Shown here: positions 40,742 to 48,409 of the stretch, piece by piece | Layout of the letters: each line of letters begins with the position of its first letter | Position numbering within the stretch: position 1 is the first letter of the stretch | Made by a program: the position numbers and the translations under genes | NCBI GenBank assembly: GCA_003451585.1 | Contig: DMEU01000011.1 | Span: 62,744 to 126,743 of the forward strand | Source: Candidatus Omnitrophota bacterium | GTDB taxonomy: Bacteria; Omnitrophota; Gorgyraeia; Velamenicoccales; Velamenicoccaceae | Direction of reading: 5' to 3' | Length of the DNA stretch: 64,000 nucleotides | The notes under the pieces: model-generated | What the model saw: only the letters and a program-made list of their open reading frames with translations | Told to the model about the DNA's origin: nothing | Database searches by the model: none

Positions 40742-42060
40742 ACATATATAAGCTTCTTCCTAAGACAAACTGCAAAAAATGCGGCTTTCAGACATGCCTT
40801 GCCTTTGCAATGCAGCTGGCCAAGAAGGCTGTACTAATAGATAAGTGCCCTTTTGTCAGTGATGACGTGCGCGCTACCCTTGAAGAGGCGTCACTGGCCG
40901 CCATACGGCTTGTACAGATAGGTACTGGTGAGAATAAGGTCAGTACAGGCAATGAGACGGTAATGTTCCGGCATGAGGAGAAGTTCCATCATCCTACCGC
41001 AATAGGGTTTTTGTTGGATGATGACATGGGGAGTGATAAGTTGTCCATTGCTTTAGATGAGATCTCAAAATTGAATTTTGAGCGGGTCGGCCAGGCTATA
41101 AACGTAAACCTTATTGCTTTGCGCCAAAGATCCGGGGATGATGGTTTTTTAAAAGCGGTTTCTGAGGTTAAGAGATCAAGCACTTTAGGGCTTGTGCTTA
41201 TGCCGGCTACGGCCGAGGCATTAAAAGGTGCGCTTGAAATTTGCGCAGAGGCCAGGCCGCTTGTATATTGTCCCAAACCGGCCCTTCTGGATGGTTTTGC
41301 CGCTGTCTGCTTTAGAATGCGCCTGCCTTTGGCTTTTCGCGCCAAAGATATGGGTGAATTTTCAGCCCAGGTAAAGAGGCTGACCCAGCAGGGCTTGACG
41401 GACATTGTTTTGGATATCGCGGAATATCCGGTAAGCGAGAGGCTTTGGCAGCTTACCCAGGCAAGAAGGCTGGCCATAAAAAAAAGCGAGCGCAGCGTTG
41501 GTTTTCCGACCATGGCCATAGTAGAAACAGAAGATACATCCCAGGCAGTTTGTCAGGCCGCAGGTTTCATAGCCAAATATGCCGGCATCGTGCTGTTGAA
41601 GTTCAGAAGGCCCGAACATATATTGCCGCTTTTGACGCTCAGGCAAAACATATTTACGGACCCTCAGAAACCTCTGCAGGTTGAGCCCAATGTATATCCT
41701 GTGGGGGCTGCGGGCGCAGGGTCGCCTGTTTTAGTGACTACCAATTTCTCCCTGACATATTATACGGTTTTAGGCGAGATCGAGGCCAGCCGCGTCCCGT
41801 CGCATCTGATATGCGTGGATACGGAAGGCATGTCTGTCCTGACGGCTTGGGCTGCCGAGAAGTTCACTCCCGATCACATAACCGATACCATGACGCGTTT
41901 TAAGCTCGGCGATATAGTAAGGCATAAAAATCTTATTATCCCAGGCTATGTAGCGATGATGAGCGGAGACCTGGAAGAAAAATCAGGTTGGAGGATCTAT
42001 GTCGGCCCGCGTGAGGCATCCGGGCTTCCGGCGTATTTGAAGAATTTACCCCATGAATAA
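40723..42060 (+). CDS. acsC: Corrinoid iron-sulfur protein large subunit
   Basis: This 445-residue protein has the N-terminal 4Fe-4S motif LPKTNCKKCGFQTCLAFA...KCPF (Cys17, 20, 25 and 42). A TIM barrel-like middle and a C-terminal cobamide-binding region follow (TNFSLTYYTVLGEIEASRVPSHLICVDTEGMSVLTAWAAEKFT). It carries the methyl group on cobalt from methyl-THF to acetyl-CoA synthase in the Wood-Ljungdahl pathway. The order acsC-acsV-cooC-acsD-acsE makes a coherent corrinoid module. The catalytic subunits AcsA and AcsB are not in this window. Confidence 0.95.
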   Translation: MALSGLDIYKLLPKTNCKKCGFQTCLAFAMQLAKKAVLIDKCPFVSDDVRATLEEASLAAIRLVQIGTGENKVSTGNETVMFRHEEKFHHPTAIGFLLDDDMGSDKLSIALDEISKLNFERVGQAINVNLIALRQRSGDDGFLKAVSEVKRSSTLGLVLMPATAEALKGALEICAEARPLVYCPKPALLDGFAAVCFRMRLPLAFRAKDMGEFSAQVKRLTQQGLTDIVLDIAEYPVSERLWQLTQARRLAIKKSERSVGFPTMAIVETEDTSQAVCQAAGFIAKYAGIVLLKFRRPEHILPLLTLRQNIFTDPQKPLQVEPNVYPVGAAGAGSPVLVTTNFSLTYYTVLGEIEASRVPSHLICVDTEGMSVLTAWAAEKFTPDHITDTMTRFKLGDIVRHKNLIIPGYVAMMSGDLEEKSGWRIYVGPREASGLPAYLKNLPHE

Positions 42061-43987
42061 ACACACGGTCACATTTTATCCGGATAATAAGAAGGTCGAA
42101 GTGGAGAGCGCGACTACCATTTTGTCTGCCGCTATTTCCGCGCATATCCATTTGAACTCGGCATGCGGCGGAGACGGGGTTTGCGGCCGGTGCAAAGTTA
42201 TTGTTAAAAGCGGGACAGTCCATTCTGAGCCTTCCGGGAAGGTAACTTCTGAAGAGAGGAAGCGCGGCGTTTATCTGGCATGCCAGGCTTTGGTAGAGTC
42301 CGATATAGAAGTCGAGATACCGCTGGAGTCCAGGCTTGACATGGGTTCGCTTAGCAAGGAAGAACTGGAATCGAGGCTGCGCAACGTATATACAAAGGCA
42401 GAAGATATCTCGGAAGCTAAGCCGTCATTGGGTGAAGGGCTTTTTACCCATGCACCGCTTGTCGTTAAATTCTGCCTCGAGCTCCCGAAACCGAATTTTG
42501 ACGATAAGATCAGCGATCTGGAAAGGGTCTATCGCGCTATTGAAGAAAAAATCGGGGAAAGGCCCATCCAGACAGGATTGTCCAATATCCGCCACTTGGG
42601 TGAATTGTTACGCGCCAGCGATTGGAAGATCACTGTTGCCGTAAGCCAAAGAGGGCCGGTTGCAGAGATCTTGTCTATTCAGCCAGGGGACGCCTGCGGC
42701 AGGAATTACGGTCTGGCTTTTGATATAGGCACGACTACGATCTCAGGTCAGCTGGTGGACCTGGACAAAAAAGAGATATTAGGCACCAAGGCCGCGTATA
42801 ACCGTCAGGCCAGTTTTGGCTCAGACGTTATTTCGAGGATCATCTATTCAAAGGCGCAGGACGGCTTAGAGAAGCTGCAAAATGCCGTCGTAGACGTGAT
42901 CAACGAGATGGCAGAAGAATTTAGTGAAGAACACGGCATAGACTTAAACGACGTCACCGTTGTTAATGTCGCCGGCAATACGACCATGATACATCTTTTG
43001 TTGCGCGTAGACCCGACTTACATCCGTCAGGAGCCTTATGTGCCTACGGCAAATTATTTCCCGCATTTTAAAGCCGCCGAAGCAGGCATCAAGATCAATC
43101 CCCACGGACTGCTTTTTTGTGTCTCAGGGGTTGCCAGTTATGTCGGAGGTGATATTACTGCCGGCGTAGTTGCCTGCGGCGTGCATGAATCAAAGGAGTT
43201 GAGCCTTTTAATAGATATAGGCACGAACGGCGAGATAGCGCTTGGAAGCCGCGAATGGATCATAAGCTGCGCTGCTTCGGCAGGCCCTGCTTTTGAAGGC
43301 AGCGGTATGTCTTGCGGCCTGCGCGCAACGCGCGGCGCCATACAGGAAGTGCGCATAGAGCCTAAATCTTTAGAAGTTAAGTATGCTACCCTTGGGGATG
43401 ATAAGCCGCGCGGCATCTGCGGTTCCGGATATATAGACCTGGTATGCGAGCTTTTAAAACACGGTATAATGGATAAGAGCGGCAAGCTTAACAGGGATAT
43501 AAAGAACAGGCGGCTCAGGGAAGGGAAGGCCGATTACGAATTTGTCGTAGCATTCGAAGAAGAATCGGGCATCGACGGTGATATAGTGGTTACCGATTCC
43601 GACCTGGATAACCTGAAGCGTGCCAAGGCTGCCGTATATTCCGGCATAGCTATCCTTGTGCGCCACATGGGCACAGGCCTAGATCAAATAAAAAGGATCT
43701 TTATCGCAGGCGGGTTTGGGACGTCTTTGGATATTGAGAGCGCGGTGAGTATCGGCCTGATCCCGGACCTGCCGCGCGAGAAATATATTTTTGTGGGGAA
43801 CAGTTCTTTGGCCGGCTCGCGCCAGGCCCTGCTTTCCTGCCAGGCGTCTGCAATATGTGATAAAGTTGCCGCTGATATTACATATTTTGAGTTGTCTACT
43901 GACCCTGAGTATATGGATGAATATATGGCTGCTTTATTCTTTCCGCACACGGATGCCAAGAGATTTCCGAGCGTGAAATATGTCTGA
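42053..43987 (+). CDS. acsV: Corrinoid protein reductive activator (AcsV/RACo-type ASKHA protein)
   Basis: This 644-residue protein starts with a 2Fe-2S ferredoxin domain (Cys38, 44, 47 and 77; SACGGDGVCGRCKV). A linker follows, then a large ASKHA ATPase region (YGLAFDIGTTTISGQLVDL, VVNVAGNTTMIHLLL, SLLIDIGTNGEIALG, RGICGSGYIDLVCELL, FIAGGFGTSLDIESAVSIGLIPDLP). RACo-type activators use ATP to reduce inactive Co(II) corrinoid back to Co(I). It overlaps acsC by 8 bp and cooC by 8 bp, which fits co-expression with the CFeSP subunits. Confidence 0.93.
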   Translation: MNKHTVTFYPDNKKVEVESATTILSAAISAHIHLNSACGGDGVCGRCKVIVKSGTVHSEPSGKVTSEERKRGVYLACQALVESDIEVEIPLESRLDMGSLSKEELESRLRNVYTKAEDISEAKPSLGEGLFTHAPLVVKFCLELPKPNFDDKISDLERVYRAIEEKIGERPIQTGLSNIRHLGELLRASDWKITVAVSQRGPVAEILSIQPGDACGRNYGLAFDIGTTTISGQLVDLDKKEILGTKAAYNRQASFGSDVISRIIYSKAQDGLEKLQNAVVDVINEMAEEFSEEHGIDLNDVTVVNVAGNTTMIHLLLRVDPTYIRQEPYVPTANYFPHFKAAEAGIKINPHGLLFCVSGVASYVGGDITAGVVACGVHESKELSLLIDIGTNGEIALGSREWIISCAASAGPAFEGSGMSCGLRATRGAIQEVRIEPKSLEVKYATLGDDKPRGICGSGYIDLVCELLKHGIMDKSGKLNRDIKNRRLREGKADYEFVVAFEEESGIDGDIVVTDSDLDNLKRAKAAVYSGIAILVRHMGTGLDQIKRIFIAGGFGTSLDIESAVSIGLIPDLPREKYIFVGNSSLAGSRQALLSCQASAICDKVAADITYFELSTDPEYMDEYMAALFFPHTDAKRFPSVKYV

Positions 43988-44735
43988 TGTTATTGTCATC
44001 GCCGGCAAAGGCGGGACCGGCAAGACGACCGTCTCTGCATTGATAACATTGATGCTGGCGAAAAGAAGAGCAGGTGCCGTCCTTGCGGTCGATGCTGACC
44101 CGAATAGCAATCTTTCGGATGCGCTTGGACTTTCAGAAGTGGGGACTATCGCAGACATTATAGAAGAGGTGGCGAGATCTCCGGAGACAGTCCCTCAAAG
44201 CATGGGAAAAGATAGTTTTATCGAGTATAAGATCCACAACGATATCTCCGAGAACGATGGTTTTGACCTCTTGGTCATGGGCAGGCCCGAGGGCCCCGGG
44301 TGCTACTGTTATATCAATAATGTGCTTCGAAATGTCATGGCAAAACTTATTTCCGAATACGGTTTTTCTGTCATAGATAATGAGGCAGGCCTTGAACATT
44401 TCTCCAGAAAGACGACGCGCGCAGCAGGAGAGTTGATAGTGGTTTCAGATGAGTCACAGGTTGGTTTGAGGTCAGCCGAGAGGATCATTGCCTTGATCGA
44501 TGAGCTCGGCATAGCCGCTAAAAAAAGATTTTTGGTGGTAAACAGGCAGCAAACGCCTCTTGATCCGCAGACGGTCAAAACGAAGTTTGCGGTTGATGAT
44601 GTTTTCATGGTGCCGTTCGACAAGGAAGTGCTGGACTTAAGTTCCAAAGGGTCGCCCTTGTCCGGGCTTTCTGAAAGCTCAAAGGCGCGCCTTGCGATAG
44701 AAGCCATGGGGGACCGGATATGGCCGAAGAATTGA
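43980..44735 (+). CDS. cooC: CooC/AcsF-type nickel-insertion ATPase
   Basis: This 251-residue SIMIBI-class P-loop ATPase starts VIVIAGKGGTGKTTVSALI (deviant Walker A, residues 9-17). It has DADPNSNLSDALGL and the Cys pair in GRPEGPGCYCYINNVLR that binds nickel in CooC dimers, then VIDNEAGLEHFSRKTTR. It matures the Ni-Fe-S centre of CO dehydrogenase or acetyl-CoA synthase. Its presence implies that those enzymes are encoded elsewhere. It overlaps acsD by 16 bp. Confidence 0.94.
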   Translation: MSDVIVIAGKGGTGKTTVSALITLMLAKRRAGAVLAVDADPNSNLSDALGLSEVGTIADIIEEVARSPETVPQSMGKDSFIEYKIHNDISENDGFDLLVMGRPEGPGCYCYINNVLRNVMAKLISEYGFSVIDNEAGLEHFSRKTTRAAGELIVVSDESQVGLRSAERIIALIDELGIAAKKRFLVVNRQQTPLDPQTVKTKFAVDDVFMVPFDKEVLDLSSKGSPLSGLSESSKARLAIEAMGDRIWPKN

Positions 44736-45688
44736 AGTATGTTGAAAAATGGAATTCAAAGATAAACGAGTTAAAGCTTGGCGCGGCAAAAGCCGATGGC
44801 GGGACGCGCGGCAAAGTCTTTAAGGTCGGTAACCAGGCGTCGCTGCCTTATTTATTTAAAGAGGGCGATATACCTTTTGCGCCTATTATCGCAGCCGAAG
44901 TCTATGATGTGCCTGAAGATGATTGGCCGCAGGCCCTCACCGAAGATTTAAAAGATGTTTTTCGTCATCCGCTGGATTGGGCTGTTAAGATGGTTGAAGA
45001 GGCAGGGGCTGATCTTGTCTGTTTAAAACTCCAGGGTATCCATCCTGATCTTGGCGGCAAGAGCGCTAAAGACGCTCAGGGCCTTGCCGTAGCTCTTTTA
45101 AAGAAGCTGAATACGCCTATGGTCGTTTTGGGGTGCGGCCAGGCCGACACGGATAACGAGGTCCTGCCTCTGGTTTCTGAGGCCACAAAAGGAGAGAGGC
45201 TTCTATTCGGAGATGTGGTCCAGGAAAATTATAAGACTTTGACAGCCGCATGCATCGCCGACGGCCATAATATCATCGCCGAGTCACCGATAGATGTAAA
45301 CATAGCCAAGCAGCTCAATATTTTGGTTTCAGACCTTGGTATGCCGCAGGACCGGATAATCATAAATCCTACAATAGGCGCTCTGGGTTATGGCATTGAA
45401 TACGCGTATTCCATTATGGAGCGCGCGCGTAATGCCGCCCTGTCCGGGGACAGGATGCTGGCTATGCCTTTTATATGTTTTGCCGGCCAGGAGGCATGGA
45501 GCGCCAAAGAGGCAAGGGTCATAGAAGCAGAGGCGCCGCAATGGGGTAACGCGCGCCAGCGAGGTATTATGTGGGAAGTCGTGACCGCAATGGCTATGTT
45601 GCATGCAGGTGCGGATATATTGACGATGCGCCATCCGGAGGCGATAAGGATAGTCAAGGCGGCCATTGCTGATCTGATGAGGCACTAA
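44720..45688 (+). CDS. acsD: Corrinoid iron-sulfur protein small subunit
   Basis: This 322-residue TIM-barrel subunit pairs with AcsC. It shows LKYVEKWNSKINELKLG, YLFKEGDIPFAPIIAAEVYD, EAGADLVCLKLQGIHPDLGGKSAKDAQGLAVALLKKL, PMVVLGCGQADTDNEVLP, PIDVNIAKQLNILVSDLGMPQDRIIINPTIGALGYGIEYAYSIMER, and MLHAGADILTMRHPEAI. It helps hold the corrinoid for methyl transfer. A repeat-containing 98-bp gap follows before acsE. Confidence 0.95.
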   Translation: MAEELKYVEKWNSKINELKLGAAKADGGTRGKVFKVGNQASLPYLFKEGDIPFAPIIAAEVYDVPEDDWPQALTEDLKDVFRHPLDWAVKMVEEAGADLVCLKLQGIHPDLGGKSAKDAQGLAVALLKKLNTPMVVLGCGQADTDNEVLPLVSEATKGERLLFGDVVQENYKTLTAACIADGHNIIAESPIDVNIAKQLNILVSDLGMPQDRIIINPTIGALGYGIEYAYSIMERARNAALSGDRMLAMPFICFAGQEAWSAKEARVIEAEAPQWGNARQRGIMWEVVTAMAMLHAGADILTMRHPEAIRIVKAAIADLMRH

Positions 45689-45689
45689 A

Positions 45690-45780
45690 TTTGTGTCATG
45701 TATCAAGTGTAAAATAAAAATTCCTACATTCATTCTTGATACCTGATACCTGACACCTGACACCTGACACCTGACACTAT
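45690..45780 (+). repeat. Low-complexity block with CCTGACA heptamers between acsD and acsE
   Basis: Five tandem heptamers, one CCTGATA and four CCTGACA, end the gap (about 45741-45778). The left side contains TGTCATGTATCAAG, which is partly complementary to the CTTGATACCTGATACCTGACA on the right, so the block is also an inverted repeat. No gene is seen. Similar blocks occur at 3931-4030 and 24040-24175. Confidence 0.75.
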
Positions 45781-45786
45781 TTTTTC

Positions 45787-46584
45787 ATGTATATAATCGG
45801 CGAGTTGATCAACGGGATGTATAAAAATGTCGCGCGCGCTATCGCCGAGCGCGACAAGACCTTTGTACAATCCTTGGCACAATTGCAGGTTGAGGCCGGG
45901 GCCGCCGCATTAGACTTAAGTTGCGGCCCTTTGTCGCGCTCTCCGCTTGACGATATGTTGTGGCTTATTGATGTCGTGCAAGATAGTGTCCAGGTGTCTT
46001 TGAGCCTTGATACGACAAAACTTAATATTATGGAAGAAGGCCTCAAGCGATTAAGGAAGAATGGGATAATCAATTCAACGTCCGCAGACCTTGAGCGGTT
46101 GGAAGCCTATTTGCCGCTGGCAAATAAATATAACGCCTCACTCATCGCGCTGACGATGGATAAAAAGGGGGTGCCGCAGGATAAGGACAGGAGGCTTGAA
46201 TTGGCGGCGTTCATTCTAGATGTCGCCCAAAGGAACGGCCTTTCACCGAGCAGCATCTTTCTTGACCCTATACTTATGCCGATAAATGTTGCCCAAAACC
46301 AGCTTTTTGGTATACTGGAAGCTTTAAGAGATTTTAAATTGTTGTCTGATCCAGCGCCGAAGACGGTCGTAGGCCTAAGCAATATATCCCAGGGGGCCAA
46401 GGACAGGCGCCTTATAAATCGCACATTTTTAACCATGGCCCAGGGCTTTGGCCTAGACAGCGCGATCTTGGATCCGCTGGACGAGGCTTTGATGGAGTCT
46501 TTGATCGCAGGTGAACTTATCCTGAATAAAACTATTTATTGCGCAGATTTTGTCGCAGCGTATAGGAAGAGTAAAAGAATATAG
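45787..46584 (+). CDS. acsE: Methyltetrahydrofolate:corrinoid iron-sulfur protein methyltransferase
   Basis: This 265-residue pterin-binding TIM barrel (dihydropteroate-synthase-like fold) transfers the methyl group of methyl-THF to the CFeSP. It starts MYIIGELINGMYKNVARAIAERD and has GAAALDLSCGP, SLDTTKLNIMEEGLK, INSTSADLERLEAYLPLANKYNASLIALTMDKKGVPQ, IFLDPILMPI and VVGLSNISQGAKDR with the conserved Asn. It ends the corrinoid module that starts with acsC and precedes tRNA-Met. Confidence 0.94.
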   Translation: MYIIGELINGMYKNVARAIAERDKTFVQSLAQLQVEAGAAALDLSCGPLSRSPLDDMLWLIDVVQDSVQVSLSLDTTKLNIMEEGLKRLRKNGIINSTSADLERLEAYLPLANKYNASLIALTMDKKGVPQDKDRRLELAAFILDVAQRNGLSPSSIFLDPILMPINVAQNQLFGILEALRDFKLLSDPAPKTVVGLSNISQGAKDRRLINRTFLTMAQGFGLDSAILDPLDEALMESLIAGELILNKTIYCADFVAAYRKSKRI

Positions 46585-46587
46585 GTT

Positions 46588-46617
46588 TATGGCAAATAGC
46601 AAACGGGAAATGCCATA
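46588..46617 (+). promoter_or_regulatory. Short inverted repeat upstream of tRNA-Met
   Basis: TATGGCA (46588-46594) and TGCCATA (46611-46617) are perfect inverted arms 16 bases apart, in the 43-bp gap between acsE and the tRNA. They could be an operator or a weak hairpin. No promoter hexamers are obvious. Confidence 0.4.
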
Positions 46618-46627
46618 GGCTAACGAC

Positions 46628-46704
46628 GGCGGGGTAGCTCAGTCTGGTAGAGCAAGCGGCTCATACCCGCTATGCCGGTGGTTCAAATCCACTCCCCGTC
46701 ACCA
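46628..46704 (+). tRNA. tRNA with CAT anticodon (Met, elongator; Ile2 possible), CCA encoded
   Basis: The acceptor is GGCGGGG/CCCCGTC with one G-U pair, then discriminator A and encoded CCA. The D-arm is GCTC/GAGC. The anticodon stem is AGCGG/CCGCT with loop CTCATAC (anticodon CAT), and the T-arm is GGTGG/CCACT with loop TTCAAAT. A paired position 1-72 and the lack of three consecutive G-C pairs in the anticodon stem argue against initiator tRNA. Lysidine-modified Ile2 cannot be excluded. A broken second copy follows at 46726-46845. Confidence 0.92.
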
Positions 46705-46725
46705 ACTTTATAACGCGATTCTAAT

Positions 46726-46845
46726 ATGAGCCGAGCGACGGCTCATACCCGCTATGCCGGTGGTTCTCTCGCCAAAGAACGGCGGGATTTCGCTGAATGC
46801 ACCTTCGGTGTATTGTCGTGCTCAAAAATCCACGGTTCCCGTCAC
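46726..46845 (+). repeat. Broken tRNA-Met copy interrupted in the T-loop by element B
   Basis: ATGAGCCG (46726-46733) is an inverted copy of part of the anticodon arm. Then 46739-46766 is a 28-bp perfect copy of tRNA-Met 46657-46684, ending in TTC of the T-loop. A 59-bp insert (46767-46825; element B) follows. The copy then resumes with AAATCCAC and a slightly altered acceptor end (TTCCCGTCAC) to 46845. Element B is shared with 56076-56130 behind tRNA-Gly. The acceptor 5' half and D-arm are absent, so this is not a functional tRNA. Confidence 0.88.
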
Positions 46846-46868
46846 AAGTTTTTCTTTGAGTAAATATA

Positions 46869-47348
46869 ATGGTATACAAGTTCATCACTCGGTCTAAGGG
46901 GGTTGTAATTTTCGCTGTCTCCTTGATCACCCTCGGCAGCTTCAATACATTCCTTGTTACATTGTCCATCCTTCTTTTGCCCCTTAAAGGACCGGGGTTT
47001 GAGGCGAATTCCTCTGTTCAAGGCACGCTTTCGATGCCGGTGTTCTGGCTTTCAACCATTATTAGCCTTTTGGTGTATATATCATGGGTGATAGCCGGAA
47101 TGGGCGCTCTGCATTTAAAGGAGTGGGCGCGGCATATGCTGCGCATAAGCATGGGCGCCTATATCATCAATATGTTCATAAACATCGTATTGAATGTCTT
47201 CGTCGCCGAAGAGGTTATGGCAAAGATCCCTATGAAATTCCTTTTAGCCGGTATAGTCATTACATTCGCTTACTACCTTAGTGTCATCTACTTTTTTTCC
47301 CACCCTGATATCGTGCGGCAGTTTAAGTATAAGAGCATAGAGTATTAA
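46869..47348 (+). CDS. Small four-helix membrane protein of unknown function
   Basis: This 159-residue protein is not recognised. It has about four hydrophobic segments (VVIFAVSLITLGSFNTFLVTLSILLLP; PVFWLSTIISLLVYISWVIAGMGAL; YIINMFINIVLNVFVA; FLLAGIVITFAYYLSVIYFF). Short basic loops follow, and LHLKEWARHMLR lies after helix 2. It has no cysteines and no enzyme motif. It sits alone between tRNA-Met with its repeats and tilS. It is probably an inner-membrane protein. The start has no strong ribosome binding site; the frame is supported by its continuous membrane pattern. Confidence 0.7.
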   Translation: MVYKFITRSKGVVIFAVSLITLGSFNTFLVTLSILLLPLKGPGFEANSSVQGTLSMPVFWLSTIISLLVYISWVIAGMGALHLKEWARHMLRISMGAYIINMFINIVLNVFVAEEVMAKIPMKFLLAGIVITFAYYLSVIYFFSHPDIVRQFKYKSIEY

Positions 47349-47368
47349 TAGTCCATAGCCTATCGAGC

Positions 47369-48364
47369 ATGCTTAGCCAGGTTTTAAAAACTATCAGAAA
47401 ATACAGGTTGTTCGAGCCCGGGGATAGGGTCGTTTTGGCTGTTTCCGGCGGGCCGGATTCTATAGCCCTGCTTTACGCTTTGAAAGAGCTGAACGCGCGG
47501 CTGTGCCTTTCTTTCTGTGTAGCGCACTTAGACCATAATTTAAGGAAGAATTCGGCCAGGGACCGCGCATTTGTCGAAAAGGCCGCTGGAGCCGAGGGGC
47601 TGACTTTTTATTGCCGGACCCTTGATCGCAAACTCATCAAGGAGACAGGGCATAAGGAAGAGGCATTGAGGCGTTTTCGTTATGATTTTCTGTTCAGTGT
47701 GGCAAAAAAATTCCGCGCAGATAAGATCGTCCTGGCACATCACAGGGATGACCAGGTGGAGACGGTCCTCATGCGCTTGTTGCGGGGCAGCGGGTTGTAC
47801 GGCATGAATGCTATTCTGCCCAAGCGTATTATCAAAGGGCATGTCGTCGTGCGCCCGTTCCTTGAGGTCGCAAGGGCGGATATCCTGGGGTTCTTAAAAA
47901 AGAGGCGCATAGGATATGTGATCGATGAGACAAATTCAGAGGACAGGTTCTTGCGTAATAAGATAAGGAATAACTTGTTACCGCTCCTTGAAAAAAATTA
48001 TAACCCGAACATCAGGGAGACGCTCTCATATTTTGCTTCTTCGTCCGGTGCGGATTATGAATTTTTGTCAGGCCTGGTAGAGGCATTTTTAAAAAAGAAC
48101 CTGAAAGAAAAGAACAGGGTTTTAAGCCTTTCCTTGCCATCTCTGGCAGCCCTTGATATCGCGTTAAGGCGCCTAGTGTTAAGGGGTGTCATCAGCCGCC
48201 TTAAAGGCGATATGAGGATGATTACCTTTAAGCATGCCCAGGAATTCGAGGATCTGCTTTTTGCAAGGCCGTATTTTTCAGAAGTCCATCTGCCAGGGCG
48301 CATTGTGATCCTGAAAACAAAAATATCCGTAGATTTTTATATATCTGAAAAGGCCCTCATTTAA
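47369..48364 (+). CDS. tilS: tRNA(Ile)-lysidine synthase
   Basis: This 331-residue N-type ATP pyrophosphatase converts C34 of the CAT-anticodon tRNA-Ile2 to lysidine. The PP-loop is VLAVSGGPDSIALLYAL. FCVAHLDHNLRKNSARDRAFVE, KIVLAHHRDDQVETVLMRLLRGSG and RPFLEVARADILGFL follow. The C-terminal domains of longer TilS proteins are short or missing. It is followed by ftsH, a frequent neighbour (tilS-hpt-ftsH); no hpt is present. The CAT tRNA at 46628 could be a substrate if it is Ile2. Confidence 0.93.
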   Translation: MLSQVLKTIRKYRLFEPGDRVVLAVSGGPDSIALLYALKELNARLCLSFCVAHLDHNLRKNSARDRAFVEKAAGAEGLTFYCRTLDRKLIKETGHKEEALRRFRYDFLFSVAKKFRADKIVLAHHRDDQVETVLMRLLRGSGLYGMNAILPKRIIKGHVVVRPFLEVARADILGFLKKRRIGYVIDETNSEDRFLRNKIRNNLLPLLEKNYNPNIRETLSYFASSSGADYEFLSGLVEAFLKKNLKEKNRVLSLSLPSLAALDIALRRLVLRGVISRLKGDMRMITFKHAQEFEDLLFARPYFSEVHLPGRIVILKTKISVDFYISEKALI

Positions 48365-48372
48365 AGAATATC

Positions 48373-48400
48373 TTGATTTTGATTCGGGATTGGCTATAAT
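48373..48400 (+). promoter_or_regulatory. Candidate sigma-70 promoter of ftsH with near-leaderless start
   Basis: TTGATT (48373-48378) and TATAAT (48395-48400) are 16 bp apart. The ftsH ATG is at 48410, only nine bases after the -10 box, and no Shine-Dalgarno sequence precedes it. The transcript would begin at or within a few bases of the start codon. Confidence 0.6.
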
Positions 48401-48409
48401 AAAACCACT

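Noticed and set aside
45741..45778. Tandem CCTGACA heptamers as a CRISPR or replication iteron array
   Set aside because: The repeats are directly adjacent without spacers. There is no dnaA, rep gene or AT-rich origin context.
46628..46704. Initiator tRNA-fMet
   Set aside because: Position 1-72 is paired and the anticodon stem lacks three consecutive G-C pairs typical of initiators. Elongator Met or Ile2 fits better.
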